Positions 1 through 8,259 of a stretch of DNA of 64,000 bases are shown one piece after another. The notes below the pieces were generated by a model that saw only the letters and a list, made by a program, of their open reading frames with translations, searched no databases and was not told the origin of the DNA. The translations under genes were made by a program, and so were the position numbers. The first letter of the stretch is position 1. Each line of letters starts with the position of its first letter. The DNA comes from Bacteroides clarus YIT 12056 (GTDB lineage: Bacteria > Bacteroidota > Bacteroidia > Bacteroidales > Bacteroidaceae): positions 62,001 to 126,000 of the forward strand of contig NZ_FQWK01000007.1 in NCBI RefSeq assembly GCF_900129655.1, written 5' to 3'.

Positions 1-72
1 TTCGACAAAGTATTCGGAAGAAGTGAGTACGGCGGCAGCCAGTTCCACTTCATCTTAGGACAAGAGTTCTAA
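1..72 (+). CDS. bamA: C-terminal end of BamA-like outer membrane assembly protein (partial)
   Basis: The window opens inside a reading frame whose last 23 residues are visible. They are rich in aromatic residues and end in Phe (FILGQEF), the typical last beta-strand and sorting signal of an outer-membrane barrel. Two Skp/OmpH-type chaperone genes follow at once, as they usually do after bamA in Bacteroidetes, so BamA (Omp85, the barrel insertase) is the best call. This rests mainly on context because the POTRA domains and most of the barrel lie outside the window. Confidence 0.6.
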   Translation, partial: FDKVFGRSEYGGSQFHFILGQEF

Positions 73-97
73 TTTGTTTAACTAAAACCAGAACGTT

Positions 98-613
98 ATG
101 AGAAAGAGTTTATTAATCATGTTTCTGCTGTTTACCGTAGGTATGACAGCCAATGCACAGAAGTTTGCCCTGATTGACATGGAATATATCTTAAAGAATA
201 TCCCGGCATACCAAAGTGCAACCAATGAGTTGAACCAGGCTTCCAAACAATGGCAAAGCGAAGTTGAAAAGCTGGGCAAGGAAGCCAAGAGTTTATACGA
301 CAGCTACCAGGCGTCTATCAAAACCCTTTCCGAAGCACAAAAATCAAAGAAAGAAGAAGAAATTGTTGCCAAAGAGAAATCTGCGGCGGAATTACGTCGT
401 AAATACTTCGGCCCGGAAGGTGAGCTTTTCAAAAAGCGCGAAGCGTTGATGCAACCTATTCAAGATGAAATTTATGAGGCCGTAAAGGAAATATCCACAC
501 AGAAAGGTTACGCCGCAGTAGTAGACCGTGCATCCGCATCAAGCATCATCTTCGCTTCTCCAAGTATTGACATAAGCAATGAAGTGCTTGCAAAATTAGG
601 ATATTCAAATTAA
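98..613 (+). CDS. OmpH/Skp family periplasmic chaperone
   Basis: A 171-residue secreted protein. Residues 1-20 form a signal peptide ending ANA, with cleavage before Gln21. Residues 40-125 are a Lys/Glu/Gln-rich coiled coil (KSKKEEEIVAKEKSAAELRRK), and a small hydrophobic body follows, as in Skp. Skp trimers hold unfolded outer-membrane proteins in the periplasm and pass them to BamA. The gene starts 25 nt after the barrel gene, so it is probably co-transcribed with it. It is a paralogue of the next gene. Family assignment is firm; the precise clients are unknown. Confidence 0.9.
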   Translation: MRKSLLIMFLLFTVGMTANAQKFALIDMEYILKNIPAYQSATNELNQASKQWQSEVEKLGKEAKSLYDSYQASIKTLSEAQKSKKEEEIVAKEKSAAELRRKYFGPEGELFKKREALMQPIQDEIYEAVKEISTQKGYAAVVDRASASSIIFASPSIDISNEVLAKLGYSN

Positions 614-618
614 TTTCA

Positions 619-626
619 TACATTTG
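619..626 (+). promoter_or_regulatory. Candidate -7 box before second ompH
   Basis: TACATTTG matches the Bacteroides primary-sigma -7 consensus TAnnTTTG and lies 45 nt before the second ompH gene. No clear -33 TTTG is visible, so this may be a weak internal promoter. Confidence 0.4.
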
Positions 627-670
627 CATCCTATACAAGGAATAATCATTCAAAATAAATAATAAACATT

Positions 671-1177
671 ATGCTTAAAAAAATCGCACTGCTCGTAGTT
701 ATGTTCGCTCTCCCTTTGGGAGCTATGGCGCAAACTAAATTCGCTCACATGAACTCTCAAGAAGTTATTATCACCATGCCGGAATATACAAAAGCTCAAG
801 CCGACTTGGATGCTATGTCTAAAGAGTACCAAACGGAAATGCAGCGTACTCAGGAAGAGTTCAATAAGAAGTATCAAGAATTCTTAGCACAAGCTGACTC
901 ACTGCCGAAAAACATTGCCGAAAGACGTCAGAAAGAATTGCAGGATATGGCACAACGCCAGGAACAATTCCAACAAGAAGCTTATCAGTCTATGCAAAAG
1001 GCACAGCAAGACGCTATGGCTCCTATCTATAAGAAATTGGACGAAGCCATCCAAGCGGTAGGTAAGGCTGAAGGTGTAATATATATCTTCGACTTGGCTC
1101 GTACTCCGATACCTTATGTAGGTGCACAAAGTGTAGATGTAACCGCTAAAGTTAAGACACAACTCGGTATCAAATAA
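671..1177 (+). CDS. OmpH/Skp family periplasmic chaperone
   Basis: A 168-residue paralogue of the preceding gene. The signal peptide is residues 1-20, ending AMA before Gln21. A long Gln/Glu/Lys coiled coil spans about residues 38-120, and a short beta-rich C-terminal part ends in VKTQLGIK. Its role should be as for Skp: a trimeric jellyfish-like holder of outer-membrane proteins. The last codons and stop (CGGTATCAAATAA) are repeated 3 nt downstream, a small tandem duplication that does not change the protein. A strong terminator follows. Confidence 0.9.
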   Translation: MLKKIALLVVMFALPLGAMAQTKFAHMNSQEVIITMPEYTKAQADLDAMSKEYQTEMQRTQEEFNKKYQEFLAQADSLPKNIAERRQKELQDMAQRQEQFQQEAYQSMQKAQQDAMAPIYKKLDEAIQAVGKAEGVIYIFDLARTPIPYVGAQSVDVTAKVKTQLGIK

Positions 1178-1223
1178 CATCGGTATCAAATAAACCGCAT
1201 ACCTCTAAACGGGGAATTCATCG

Positions 1224-1259
1224 AAAGGGTTAAGCTGCAAACAGCTTAACCCTTTTTTT
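1224..1259 (+). terminator. Rho-independent terminator after ompH genes
   Basis: A perfect 14-bp stem (1224-1237 with 1242-1255), a CAAA loop and a run of seven T (1253-1259). It ends the bamA-ompH transcript and insulates the following glpT remnant and glpQ from it. Confidence 0.95.
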
Positions 1260-1290
1260 ATATCCTATCACCTTTTATCCCCGTACCAAG

Positions 1291-1473
1291 TTCTTCGGGT
1301 ACTTCTTCGGAACAGCCATCCTTGCCAATGTGGTTCTCGGCTATGTAGCCGAAATGGCAGGCTGGGACTGGACTTTCATACTCCTGCTTATTGCTTGCGC
1401 CTTGTCCATTTTGTTGATGTCTTTTACGTATAAAGACGAGAAAGCATTGCTTGCAGAAAGAAACAAACGTTAG
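1291..1473 (+). pseudogene. glpT: 3' remnant of glpT (last 60 codons)
   Basis: The frame FFGYFFGTAILANVV...KALLAERNKR-stop repeats the last 60 residues of the full glpT at 12837-14234, differing only in the final residue (Arg for Lys). At nucleotide level 173 of 183 positions agree. All six changes in the first 59 codons are synonymous third-position changes; the other four are in the last codon and the stop. Homology ends abruptly near 1285. There is no start codon and no promoter, so it is not a gene now. It lies in inverted orientation to the full copy and, like it, is followed by glpQ and a porin gene. Confidence 0.9.
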
Positions 1474-1602
1474 AATTTTAAAATCGTCCTTCATGGTAAG
1501 CATGGCGCGCTTACTGTATAGTATTAATTAATCACAGGTTGATTGACAGGATTGGAATATGCGCCGAACTAATCCTGTTAATGAACCGCTATCGACAAAA
1601 GT

Positions 1603-2970
1603 ATGAAAAAACACTTTTACACACACTTGGGGAAACACTTTGTAAAAATGGCATTTGTTTCCGTGTTAGGTTTGATTTCTGTATCCTGCTCCGATGATAT
1701 ACGGACGGATGGATTTTCAACCAATGACATCCCAGAACTGCTACCCTTAAGTAATGTACAGAAAGAGATTCTGGCTTATCTTCCAAAAGACTGTATCATC
1801 GCCCATCGCGGTACCGAGTTTTGGGCTCCTGAAGAAAGTGAAGCCGCCATGCGCTGGGCACGTAACATGGGCGCGGACTACCTTGAATGTGACGTACAGC
1901 GTACTAAAGATGGAGTTGTACTCGCCCTCCACGATGAAAGCTTACTTCGTACAACCGATGTAGAAGTTATCTGCCCCAATCGTCAGAACGATTACGTAAG
2001 CGCTTTTACGTATGAAGAACTGTTGAAACTTGATATCGGTTCATGGTTTAAGGATGCTAATCCGGAACAGTGGCGGGAATCATTCAGAGGACTCGAGATT
2101 ATCACAGTACAAGATGTTATTAAAATTGCGGAAGGTTATCGTTTTAAGCGTTGGGGTAAAGATACCAATGGTGTACTGGATGGTCATCGTTATGGCGAAC
2201 GCATGTATGACAAAATACAGCTTCCCGATGGAAAAGTTAAATATGACTTTAAGTATGTAGAGGATGAAGCGGACAACGGTAACCGCCCGGGTATCTACGT
2301 GGAAACCAAATCACCGTCACTCTTCAGTGGAGTAGAACAGGATTTACATGATATCTTCGTGGAATATGGCTGGTATCACGACGACATCAACCAATTGAAA
2401 CGGGTTCCTTACAAAAACAATACACCGGGGTTGGTTGATATTGCTAATACACCGGCACGTATCGTTTTGCAGACATTCTCCGATCCCAGTCTCAAAAGTT
2501 TCAATTCTGTGTTTAAGCGTACCATTCCTTATGCATACCTCTATGCAGATATGGAATCGACCCCTGCTACTTATGCGCGCCTTATCAACTTTGCTATTGA
2601 AAACGGTGCCACGATTATGGCTCCCAATATTGACTATGTTACCGGTTATCCAAGCAGTCTGAAAATATGGCAAGGAGAAATGATACGTCGGGCAGGCATG
2701 GATATTCATGCATGGTCATTCAATACCAATGAGCAATATTTGGCTTATACAGGTCCTTGGAGTGATCCAAAGGGAGAAGGCGGTGCAGATAAAAACTATC
2801 TGGATATGTCATTTACCAACCTGACAGATTTATGTATCCGGTATTATAACGATACAATGCAAAAATACAAGGACGCAGGCAAGAACTATTTCCGTGACCA
2901 GACTCGTAACAGACATGCCGGTAAAGGTACAAAGACCGCACAGCAAGTGCTTGATGAGTTAGGCTACTAA
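1603..2970 (+). CDS. glpQ: Glycerophosphodiester phosphodiesterase lipoprotein
   Basis: A 455-residue GDPD-family protein. The N-terminus is a lipoprotein signal with Cys29 (ISVSC) followed by Ser-Asp-Asp, an acidic pattern like the surface-export signal of Bacteroidetes lipoproteins. Catalytic motifs are visible: H68-R69-G70, E95/D97 (LECD) and H110-D111. It should hydrolyse deacylated phospholipids (glycerophosphocholine, -ethanolamine) to sn-glycerol-3-phosphate plus alcohol. It is longer than E. coli GlpQ because of extra segments around residues 120-250. It is a divergent paralogue of 11367-12779 and pairs with the next porin gene. It has no obvious promoter of its own. Confidence 0.88.
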   Translation: MKKHFYTHLGKHFVKMAFVSVLGLISVSCSDDIRTDGFSTNDIPELLPLSNVQKEILAYLPKDCIIAHRGTEFWAPEESEAAMRWARNMGADYLECDVQRTKDGVVLALHDESLLRTTDVEVICPNRQNDYVSAFTYEELLKLDIGSWFKDANPEQWRESFRGLEIITVQDVIKIAEGYRFKRWGKDTNGVLDGHRYGERMYDKIQLPDGKVKYDFKYVEDEADNGNRPGIYVETKSPSLFSGVEQDLHDIFVEYGWYHDDINQLKRVPYKNNTPGLVDIANTPARIVLQTFSDPSLKSFNSVFKRTIPYAYLYADMESTPATYARLINFAIENGATIMAPNIDYVTGYPSSLKIWQGEMIRRAGMDIHAWSFNTNEQYLAYTGPWSDPKGEGGADKNYLDMSFTNLTDLCIRYYNDTMQKYKDAGKNYFRDQTRNRHAGKGTKTAQQVLDELGY

Positions 2971-2998
2971 ATATCAACCAATTATAATAAAGACAATC

Positions 2999-4372
2999 AT
3001 GAAGAAATATATTTTCCCGTTACTGGCTTTCGCTCTGCTGAGTACACAGAGCTGGGGGCAAACGAAGCCCACTGAGGCACAGACAGAACTCAATGCTTAT
3101 ATGGATGACGGTTTAGTGACATTCAAATCTCAGGACGGACAGTATAGTTTCCGCGTCGGCGGACGATTAGCGGTAGACGGTGCATATTACATCGATGACT
3201 ATACAGACCGCAGTTCAGGTGCCGATCTGTCTTCGGCCCGTATACGTATCTTCTCCAAATTGGGTAGTAAACTTGATGTGAAGTTCGATATTGACTTTGC
3301 TTCCGGCGTATCTATCAAAGATGCCTATTTGCGTTGGCACACAGACCGTGCCGGCTTCTTGCGCGTCGGTCATTTTGCCGAACCGTTTTCTGCTGAAAAC
3401 ATAGCCAGTACATTCGACTATAACTTTATCAATAAGTCCGCCACCAACGAAGCCTTCGCACCCGGACGTGCTTTGGGAGTTTCCTACCGTCATTACAGTA
3501 ACTATCTATGGGGCGAAGGTGGAATTTTCTCTCAGAAAATAGGTAAGTCTCATTCCAATGGTGATATGGGTTGGGGCGTAACAGCTCGTTTGCTGGCTCG
3601 TTACATCGGTGAAGATTGGGCTGTTCATGCCGGTGGAGCTTTCAGCTATCGTATTCCTGACGCCAACGGGTTCGCCAATGGCAATGATGACTATAACCGC
3701 TCCGTGATACTTGCGTCTTCACTGGAATCCGCCATTGATAAGACAAACATGCTCTATTCTAAAGTCAATAATGTTAAACAGACTTTCAAGTATAACATAG
3801 AGGGATTGGCTACTTGGAGAAATCTTTATCTGACAGGCGAATATACACATGGAAAGTATGTACGCGAAAGAGACTGGGATTATAACTTCCAAACATCACT
3901 CGGTACACTTATGGGTACCTTTACCCCTACACCGGAAATCTACAAGTCATTTTTCGGTCCTGATACCAACGCGGAATTCAGCGGCTATCAAGTACAGGCA
4001 GGTTGGTTGATTCGTGGCGGTAACTACCGTTACAACAAGGTAGATGCCTTGATGAACCGTCCCGGCAGAAATTCTCTCGAACTGATTGCCCGTTACAACC
4101 ATACCGACCTCAACTATATCGAGCCGGGTAGCATCTTCATGAACGGTAAATTCTACTCCAATGAGATGATGGCGAGTTGGGGTATGGCCAATACCTCCGT
4201 CGTAGGTGGTGTAGCCAACACCTTTACAGTAGGAGTAAACTACTATTTCACACACAATATCGCTATGAAAGTCAACTATTCTTATGCGCATCTGGACCAA
4301 CAGTACAGCGATGCTTTCAGATATGACAAGAATTTACACACATTGCAAATGAGATTGCAGCTCGAATTCTGA
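2999..4372 (+). CDS. OprP/OprO-like outer membrane porin
   Basis: A 457-residue protein with a signal peptide at residues 1-20. The rest is beta-barrel-like, with repeated alternating aromatic strands (FRVGGRLAVDGAYY, GYQVQAGWLIRGGNYRY), ending in Phe (MRLQLEF) as outer-membrane barrels do. It fits the phosphate-selective porin O/P family. It starts 28 nt after glpQ, so they form one unit. The likely cargo is glycerol phosphate or glycerophosphodiesters, inferred from the neighbours. It is a paralogue of 9990-11333. A hairpin follows at 4395-4422. Confidence 0.85.
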   Translation: MKKYIFPLLAFALLSTQSWGQTKPTEAQTELNAYMDDGLVTFKSQDGQYSFRVGGRLAVDGAYYIDDYTDRSSGADLSSARIRIFSKLGSKLDVKFDIDFASGVSIKDAYLRWHTDRAGFLRVGHFAEPFSAENIASTFDYNFINKSATNEAFAPGRALGVSYRHYSNYLWGEGGIFSQKIGKSHSNGDMGWGVTARLLARYIGEDWAVHAGGAFSYRIPDANGFANGNDDYNRSVILASSLESAIDKTNMLYSKVNNVKQTFKYNIEGLATWRNLYLTGEYTHGKYVRERDWDYNFQTSLGTLMGTFTPTPEIYKSFFGPDTNAEFSGYQVQAGWLIRGGNYRYNKVDALMNRPGRNSLELIARYNHTDLNYIEPGSIFMNGKFYSNEMMASWGMANTSVVGGVANTFTVGVNYYFTHNIAMKVNYSYAHLDQQYSDAFRYDKNLHTLQMRLQLEF

Positions 4373-4394
4373 TGCTGTAATTAATTTAAACTGT

Positions 4395-4422
4395 CCCCGT
4401 CACATGAGCACATGTGATGGGG
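4395..4422. terminator. Hairpin after the first porin gene
   Basis: A 12-bp stem (4395-4406 with 4411-4422, one G-T pair) and an AGCA loop, 22 nt after the porin stop. It lacks a strong T run, so it may be a weak terminator or an mRNA-end stabiliser. Confidence 0.6.
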
Positions 4423-4537
4423 ATACTTAATTAGGAATCTCCTCATGTAAAGTATGAATTAAAGACGGAACGGCAAAAGGTAGAATTGCAGTATCACAAA
4501 ATTTGTGCAATCCGTGCCCTATCCTCACAAATTACAT

Positions 4538-4545
4538 TATCTTTG
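4538..4545 (+). promoter_or_regulatory. -7 box of murI promoter
   Basis: TATCTTTG, a full match to TAnnTTTG, 34 nt before the murI start. This gives murI a start site separate from the glpQ-porin unit upstream. Confidence 0.65.
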
Positions 4546-4579
4546 CTGCACACTATACTCTTAGCGTCAGAAAGATTGT

Positions 4580-5419
4580 ATGAAACAAAAACTACCATCC
4601 AGTCCCGGTCCTATCGGTGTATTCGATTCCGGATACGGTGGGCTTACTATCCTGAGCAAAATACGGGAAGCCCTACCGGAATACGATTATGTCTATCTGG
4701 GTGACAATGCCCGCGCTCCCTACGGAACACGTTCGTTTGAAGTTGTCTATGAATTCACATTGCAGGCAGTCACAAAACTGTTTGAAATGGGTTGTCACCT
4801 GGTAATTCTTGCCTGTAATACGGCATCCGCCAAAGCTCTGCGTAGTATCCAGATAAACGATTTGCCACATCTCGACCCGGCACGCCGCGTATTGGGCGTT
4901 ATCCGCCCTACTGTGGAATGTATCGGTAATATAACCCGTAGCCGGCATGTCGGAGTTCTTGCCACAGGCGGAACAATCAAGTCCGAATCCTATCCTTTGG
5001 AAATACATAAACTTTTCCCCGACATCAAAGTCAGCGGAGAGGCCTGCCCGCTATGGGTATCACTTGTAGAGAACAACGAAGCGCAAGGAGACGGAACGGA
5101 TTACTTCATCCGCAAATATATAAACGAACTCCTGGCCAAAGACCGGGAGATAGACACCGCTATTTTGGGTTGTACACATTATCCGATACTATTGCCTAAA
5201 ATCCGGCAATATATGCCTGATGGTATCACCATAGTATCACAGGGAAAATTAGTGGCGGACAGTTTGAAAGATTATCTCCGCCGTCATCCCGAAATAGATG
5301 CAAAATGTACACAAGGCGGCGAATGTACTTATTATACTACAGAGGCGGAAGAGAAATTCGTCGAATCTGCATCTATCTTTCTGAATGAGGCGGTCACGGT
5401 ACAGCGTATCGAGTTGTAG
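4580..5419 (+). CDS. murI: Glutamate racemase
   Basis: A 279-residue enzyme that converts L-glutamate to D-glutamate for peptidoglycan. Family motifs are present: FDSGYGGLT (residues 15-23), the first catalytic cysteine in LACNTAS (Cys79) and the second in LGCTHYP (Cys198). Length is normal for the family (260-290). It acts in the cytosol without a cofactor. It has its own promoter box. It lies downstream of the bamA-ompH genes but is separated from them here by the glpT remnant-glpQ-porin block. Confidence 0.97.
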   Translation: MKQKLPSSPGPIGVFDSGYGGLTILSKIREALPEYDYVYLGDNARAPYGTRSFEVVYEFTLQAVTKLFEMGCHLVILACNTASAKALRSIQINDLPHLDPARRVLGVIRPTVECIGNITRSRHVGVLATGGTIKSESYPLEIHKLFPDIKVSGEACPLWVSLVENNEAQGDGTDYFIRKYINELLAKDREIDTAILGCTHYPILLPKIRQYMPDGITIVSQGKLVADSLKDYLRRHPEIDAKCTQGGECTYYTTEAEEKFVESASIFLNEAVTVQRIEL

Positions 5420-5462
5420 GCACAAATTGCCTGACATTAAACATTAAACCGAAAAAACTTGT

Positions 5463-5470
5463 TATATTTG
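5463..5470 (+). promoter_or_regulatory. -7 box before DUF2007 gene
   Basis: TATATTTG matches TAnnTTTG, 29 nt before the start codon of the small protein at 5500. Confidence 0.55.
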
Positions 5471-5499
5471 TAAAACAAGAACTCTAAATTCATACCATT

Positions 5500-5739
5500 A
5501 TGAAAGAAGAAGATAAAAGCAAGCTCATCGAAGTGTTCAAAGGATCGCTTTGGGAAGCTGAACTTGTAAAAAGTTTGCTGGGAAACAATGACATCGAATC
5601 AACCTTGAAAGATGGGATGGTAGTCAACATCGTCCTGCCCGAGACTGCTGTCGATGTAGCAGTGCTCGTCAATGAAGCGAATTATGAAGCAGCCATGGAG
5701 GTTGTTCGCTCATACGAAAAGAAAGAAGACGGAGATTAA
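5500..5739 (+). CDS. DUF2007-type putative signal-transducing protein
   Basis: A 79-residue cytosolic protein. The pattern FKGSLWEAELVKSLLGNNDIESTLKDG...LPETAVDVAVLVNEANYEAAMEVV fits the DUF2007 fold, a small ACT/GlnB-like alpha-beta domain seen alone or joined to other domains in Bacteroidetes. The molecular role of the family is not known. It lies 27 nt before proB and is probably co-transcribed with it. Confidence 0.7.
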   Translation: MKEEDKSKLIEVFKGSLWEAELVKSLLGNNDIESTLKDGMVVNIVLPETAVDVAVLVNEANYEAAMEVVRSYEKKEDGD

Positions 5740-5766
5740 ACTTCCCACACCGGGAAACACACAAAT

Positions 5767-6924
5767 ATGGAACAACAACTAACGAGAATTGCTGTCAAAA
5801 TAGGCAGCAATGTATTGACACGCCGTGATGGCACATTGGACGTAACCCGTATGTCCGCCCTTGTAGACCAAGTGGCAGAACTGCACAAGGCAGGCGTAGA
5901 AGTTATCCTCGTTTCTTCCGGAGCCGTAGCATCGGGACGAAGCGAGATACATCCCACCAAAAAGCTGGATAGCGTAGACCAACGCCAGTTATTTTCTGCT
6001 GTGGGGCAAGCCAAACTTATCAACCGCTATTACGAACTATTCCGTGAACACGGTATTCCCGTGGGGCAAGTGCTCACCATGAAAGAGAACTTCGCCACCC
6101 GCCGCCACTATCTCAATCAGAAGAACTGCATGACCGTAATGTTGGAAAACGGAGTGATTCCTATCGTCAACGAGAACGATACCATTTCCGTCAGCGAACT
6201 GATGTTCACCGATAATGACGAGCTTTCCGGACTGATAGCCTCCATGATGGATGTGCAAGCCTTGATAATCCTCAGCAATATCGACGGTATCTACAACGGC
6301 TCGCCGGCTGACCCTTCATCAGAAGTCATTCGGGAGATAGAGCATGGTAAAGACCTGTCCTCATACATACAGACTTCCAAATCCAGTTTCGGGCGCGGCG
6401 GTATGCTTACCAAGACCAATATTGCCCGTAAGGTGGCCGATGAAGGAATTACAGTTATCATCGCCAACGGCAAACGTGACAATATCCTTGTCAATATCCT
6501 GAGAAATGAGGAATCAAGAATGAAAGATGAAGAACCTTCATCAGATATGACAGCACAGCACAATTCTTCATCCTTCGTTCCTCATTCCTCATTGAAATAC
6601 ACCCGCTTCATTCCCGCTCCCCAGCCTGTGTCCAGTGTAAAAAAGTGGATAGCTCACAGCGAGGGTTTTGCCAAAGGAGAGCTACACATCAACGATTGCG
6701 CCACACAGGTGCTTACTTCCGACAAGGCTGTCAGTATTCTTCCCATAGGCATCATTGATGTACGGGGCGAATTTGAAAAGGACGACATTGTGCGTATCAT
6801 AGACTTTGAAGGAAATCCGGTGGGCGTGGGCAAAGCCAATTGCAGTTCGGAGCAAGCTCGCGAGGCTATGGGAAAACATGGTAAGAAGCCTGTGGTGCAT
6901 TATGACTATCTTTATATAGAATAA
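5767..6924 (+). CDS. proB: Glutamate 5-kinase with in-frame palindromic insert
   Basis: A 385-residue enzyme for the first step of proline synthesis: ATP plus glutamate to gamma-glutamyl phosphate. The amino-acid kinase domain spans residues 1-245 (VKIGSNVLT near the start; LSNIDGIYNGSP; KSSFGRGGMLTK), and the PUA domain spans about 290-385. Residues 247-276 (RNEESRMKDEE...SSSFVPHSS) are low-complexity, look foreign and fall exactly on an inverted repeat (6505-6593), so this linker seems to have gained a palindromic element without breaking the frame. proA follows after 63 nt. Confidence 0.95.
   Translation: MEQQLTRIAVKIGSNVLTRRDGTLDVTRMSALVDQVAELHKAGVEVILVSSGAVASGRSEIHPTKKLDSVDQRQLFSAVGQAKLINRYYELFREHGIPVGQVLTMKENFATRRHYLNQKNCMTVMLENGVIPIVNENDTISVSELMFTDNDELSGLIASMMDVQALIILSNIDGIYNGSPADPSSEVIREIEHGKDLSSYIQTSKSSFGRGGMLTKTNIARKVADEGITVIIANGKRDNILVNILRNEESRMKDEEPSSDMTAQHNSSSFVPHSSLKYTRFIPAPQPVSSVKKWIAHSEGFAKGELHINDCATQVLTSDKAVSILPIGIIDVRGEFEKDDIVRIIDFEGNPVGVGKANCSSEQAREAMGKHGKKPVVHYDYLYIE
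6505..6593 (+). repeat. 89-bp inverted-repeat element inside proB
   Basis: Two 30-nt arms (6505-6534 and 6564-6593) pair with 26 of 30 matches around a 29-nt centre. The arms are built of AATGAGGAA/GATGAAGAA-type units typical of short intergenic repeats in Bacteroides. It lies in the linker between the kinase and PUA domains of proB and keeps the frame open. Confidence 0.85.
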
Positions 6925-6950
6925 GTCCGATTAATACCGATTATAATCAC

Positions 6951-6958
6951 TACATTTG
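6951..6958 (+). promoter_or_regulatory. -7 box before proA
   Basis: TACATTTG matches TAnnTTTG, 29 nt before proA. It suggests that proA is also transcribed independently of proB. Confidence 0.5.
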
Positions 6959-6987
6959 CAGAAGTATCAATTAATAAATCACAAAAA

Positions 6988-8235
6988 ATGGATTTAAAAA
7001 AGACTTTTTCCGCCGTACAGTATGCCAGTCGCAAGCTATTGGCGCTGAACGACGAAAAGATTAACCAGATATTGCTGGCCGTTGCAGATGCAGCTGAGGA
7101 AAGAACAGAGTTTATTCTCGCCGAGAACCGGAAAGACCTGGAACGTATGGATATTTCCAATCCGAAGTACGACCGCTTGAAGCTGACGGCAGAGCGCTTG
7201 AAAGGCATTGCAGGCGACATCCGCAAGGTTGCCAAATTACCCTCACCGATAGGACGCGTACAAAAACAGGGAGTGATGCCCAACGGGCTGAAAATAAAAC
7301 GTATAAGTGTACCTTTCGGAGTAATCGGAATCATCTACGAAGCACGTCCTAACGTCAGTTTCGATGTATTTTCACTCTGTTTCAAGAGTGGTAATGCCTG
7401 CATACTGAAAGGCGGAAGTGATGCGGACTATTCCAACCTTGCCATCATCAGCGTGATACACGATGTGCTGAAACGATTTGAAGTAGACCTGCACATCGTG
7501 GAACTGTTACCCGCCGACCGTGAAGCTACCGCGGAATTACTGCATGCCAACGGCTATGTAGATTTGATTATCCCTCGCGGCAGTAGCAATCTTATCAACT
7601 TTGTTCGCCAAAATGCGACTATCCCGGTGATAGAAACCGGTGCAGGTATATGCCACACCTTCTTCGACCGCTACGGGGATGTAAAGAAAGGGGCAGCTAT
7701 CGTCAACAACGCCAAGACACGCCGCGTCAGCGTGTGCAATGCTTTGGACTGTCTGCTCGTAGACGGTGACCGCATGAAAGACCTGCCTGCGCTCTGTGCG
7801 CCGTTGCAGGAAAGCAACGTAATTATCTACGCAGACCCGTTTGCATATGCCTCTTTGCAAGGCCACTATCCAGCCGAACTGCTGAAAGAAGCCACTGAAG
7901 AGGACTTCGGTACAGAATTTCTGGACTATAAGATGGCCGTGAAAATAGTTGAAGGCATAGACAGCGCCATAGCGCATATACAACAGTATGGTTCCAAGCA
8001 CAGCGAGTGTATCGTAACCGAAGATAAGGGACATGCCGACTGGTTCTGCCGCGAAGTGGATGCCGCCTGTGTCTATGTCAATGCTCCTACTTCCTTTACA
8101 GACGGCGCACAGTTCGGATTGGGTGCGGAGATTGGTATCAGTACACAGAAGCTGCATGCACGCGGCCCTATGGCTTTAGAAGAAATCACCACCTACAAGT
8201 GGATTATTGAAGGAGAAGGACAGGTAAGAAAGTAA
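6988..8235 (+). CDS. proA: Gamma-glutamyl phosphate reductase
   Basis: A 415-residue NADPH-dependent enzyme, the second step of proline synthesis, reducing gamma-glutamyl phosphate to the semialdehyde. It has the aldehyde dehydrogenase-like fold: cofactor region [18 protein letters not shown] (110-126), KGGSDA (141-146) and the probable catalytic Cys250 in [10 protein letters not shown]. The C-terminal [19 protein letters not shown] is typical. Length is normal. It directly follows proB and precedes argF', a proline/arginine cluster. Confidence 0.97.
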   Translation: MDLKKTFSAVQYASRKLLALNDEKINQILLAVADAAEERTEFILAENRKDLERMDISNPKYDRLKLTAERLKGIAGDIRKVAKLPSPIGRVQKQGVMPNGLKIKRISVPFGVIGIIYEARPNVSFDVFSLCFKSGNACILKGGSDADYSNLAIISVIHDVLKRFEVDLHIVELLPADREATAELLHANGYVDLIIPRGSSNLINFVRQNATIPVIETGAGICHTFFDRYGDVKKGAAIVNNAKTRRVSVCNALDCLLVDGDRMKDLPALCAPLQESNVIIYADPFAYASLQGHYPAELLKEATEEDFGTEFLDYKMAVKIVEGIDSAIAHIQQYGSKHSECIVTEDKGHADWFCREVDAACVYVNAPTSFTDGAQFGLGAEIGISTQKLHARGPMALEEITTYKWIIEGEGQVRK

Positions 8236-8259
8236 TAACGATTAATCACTAAAAAAAGT

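Larger units (their letters stand above)
1178..1602. other. 425-bp gap holding a terminator and a glpT remnant
   Basis: No intact gene lies here. In order it holds a duplicated copy of the ompH2 stop region (1181-1193), a rho-independent terminator (1224-1259), the 3' end of a glpT gene (1291-1473), and a 129-nt leader before glpQ. That leader has two dyads: GTAAGC/GCTTAC (1497-1515) and ACAGGATT/AATCCTGT (1546-1553 with 1571-1578). No TAnnTTTG promoter box is seen before glpQ. Confidence 0.8.

Noticed and set aside
1474..1602. Riboswitch in the leader of the first glpQ
   Set aside because: Two short dyads are present but no known riboswitch core can be recognised.
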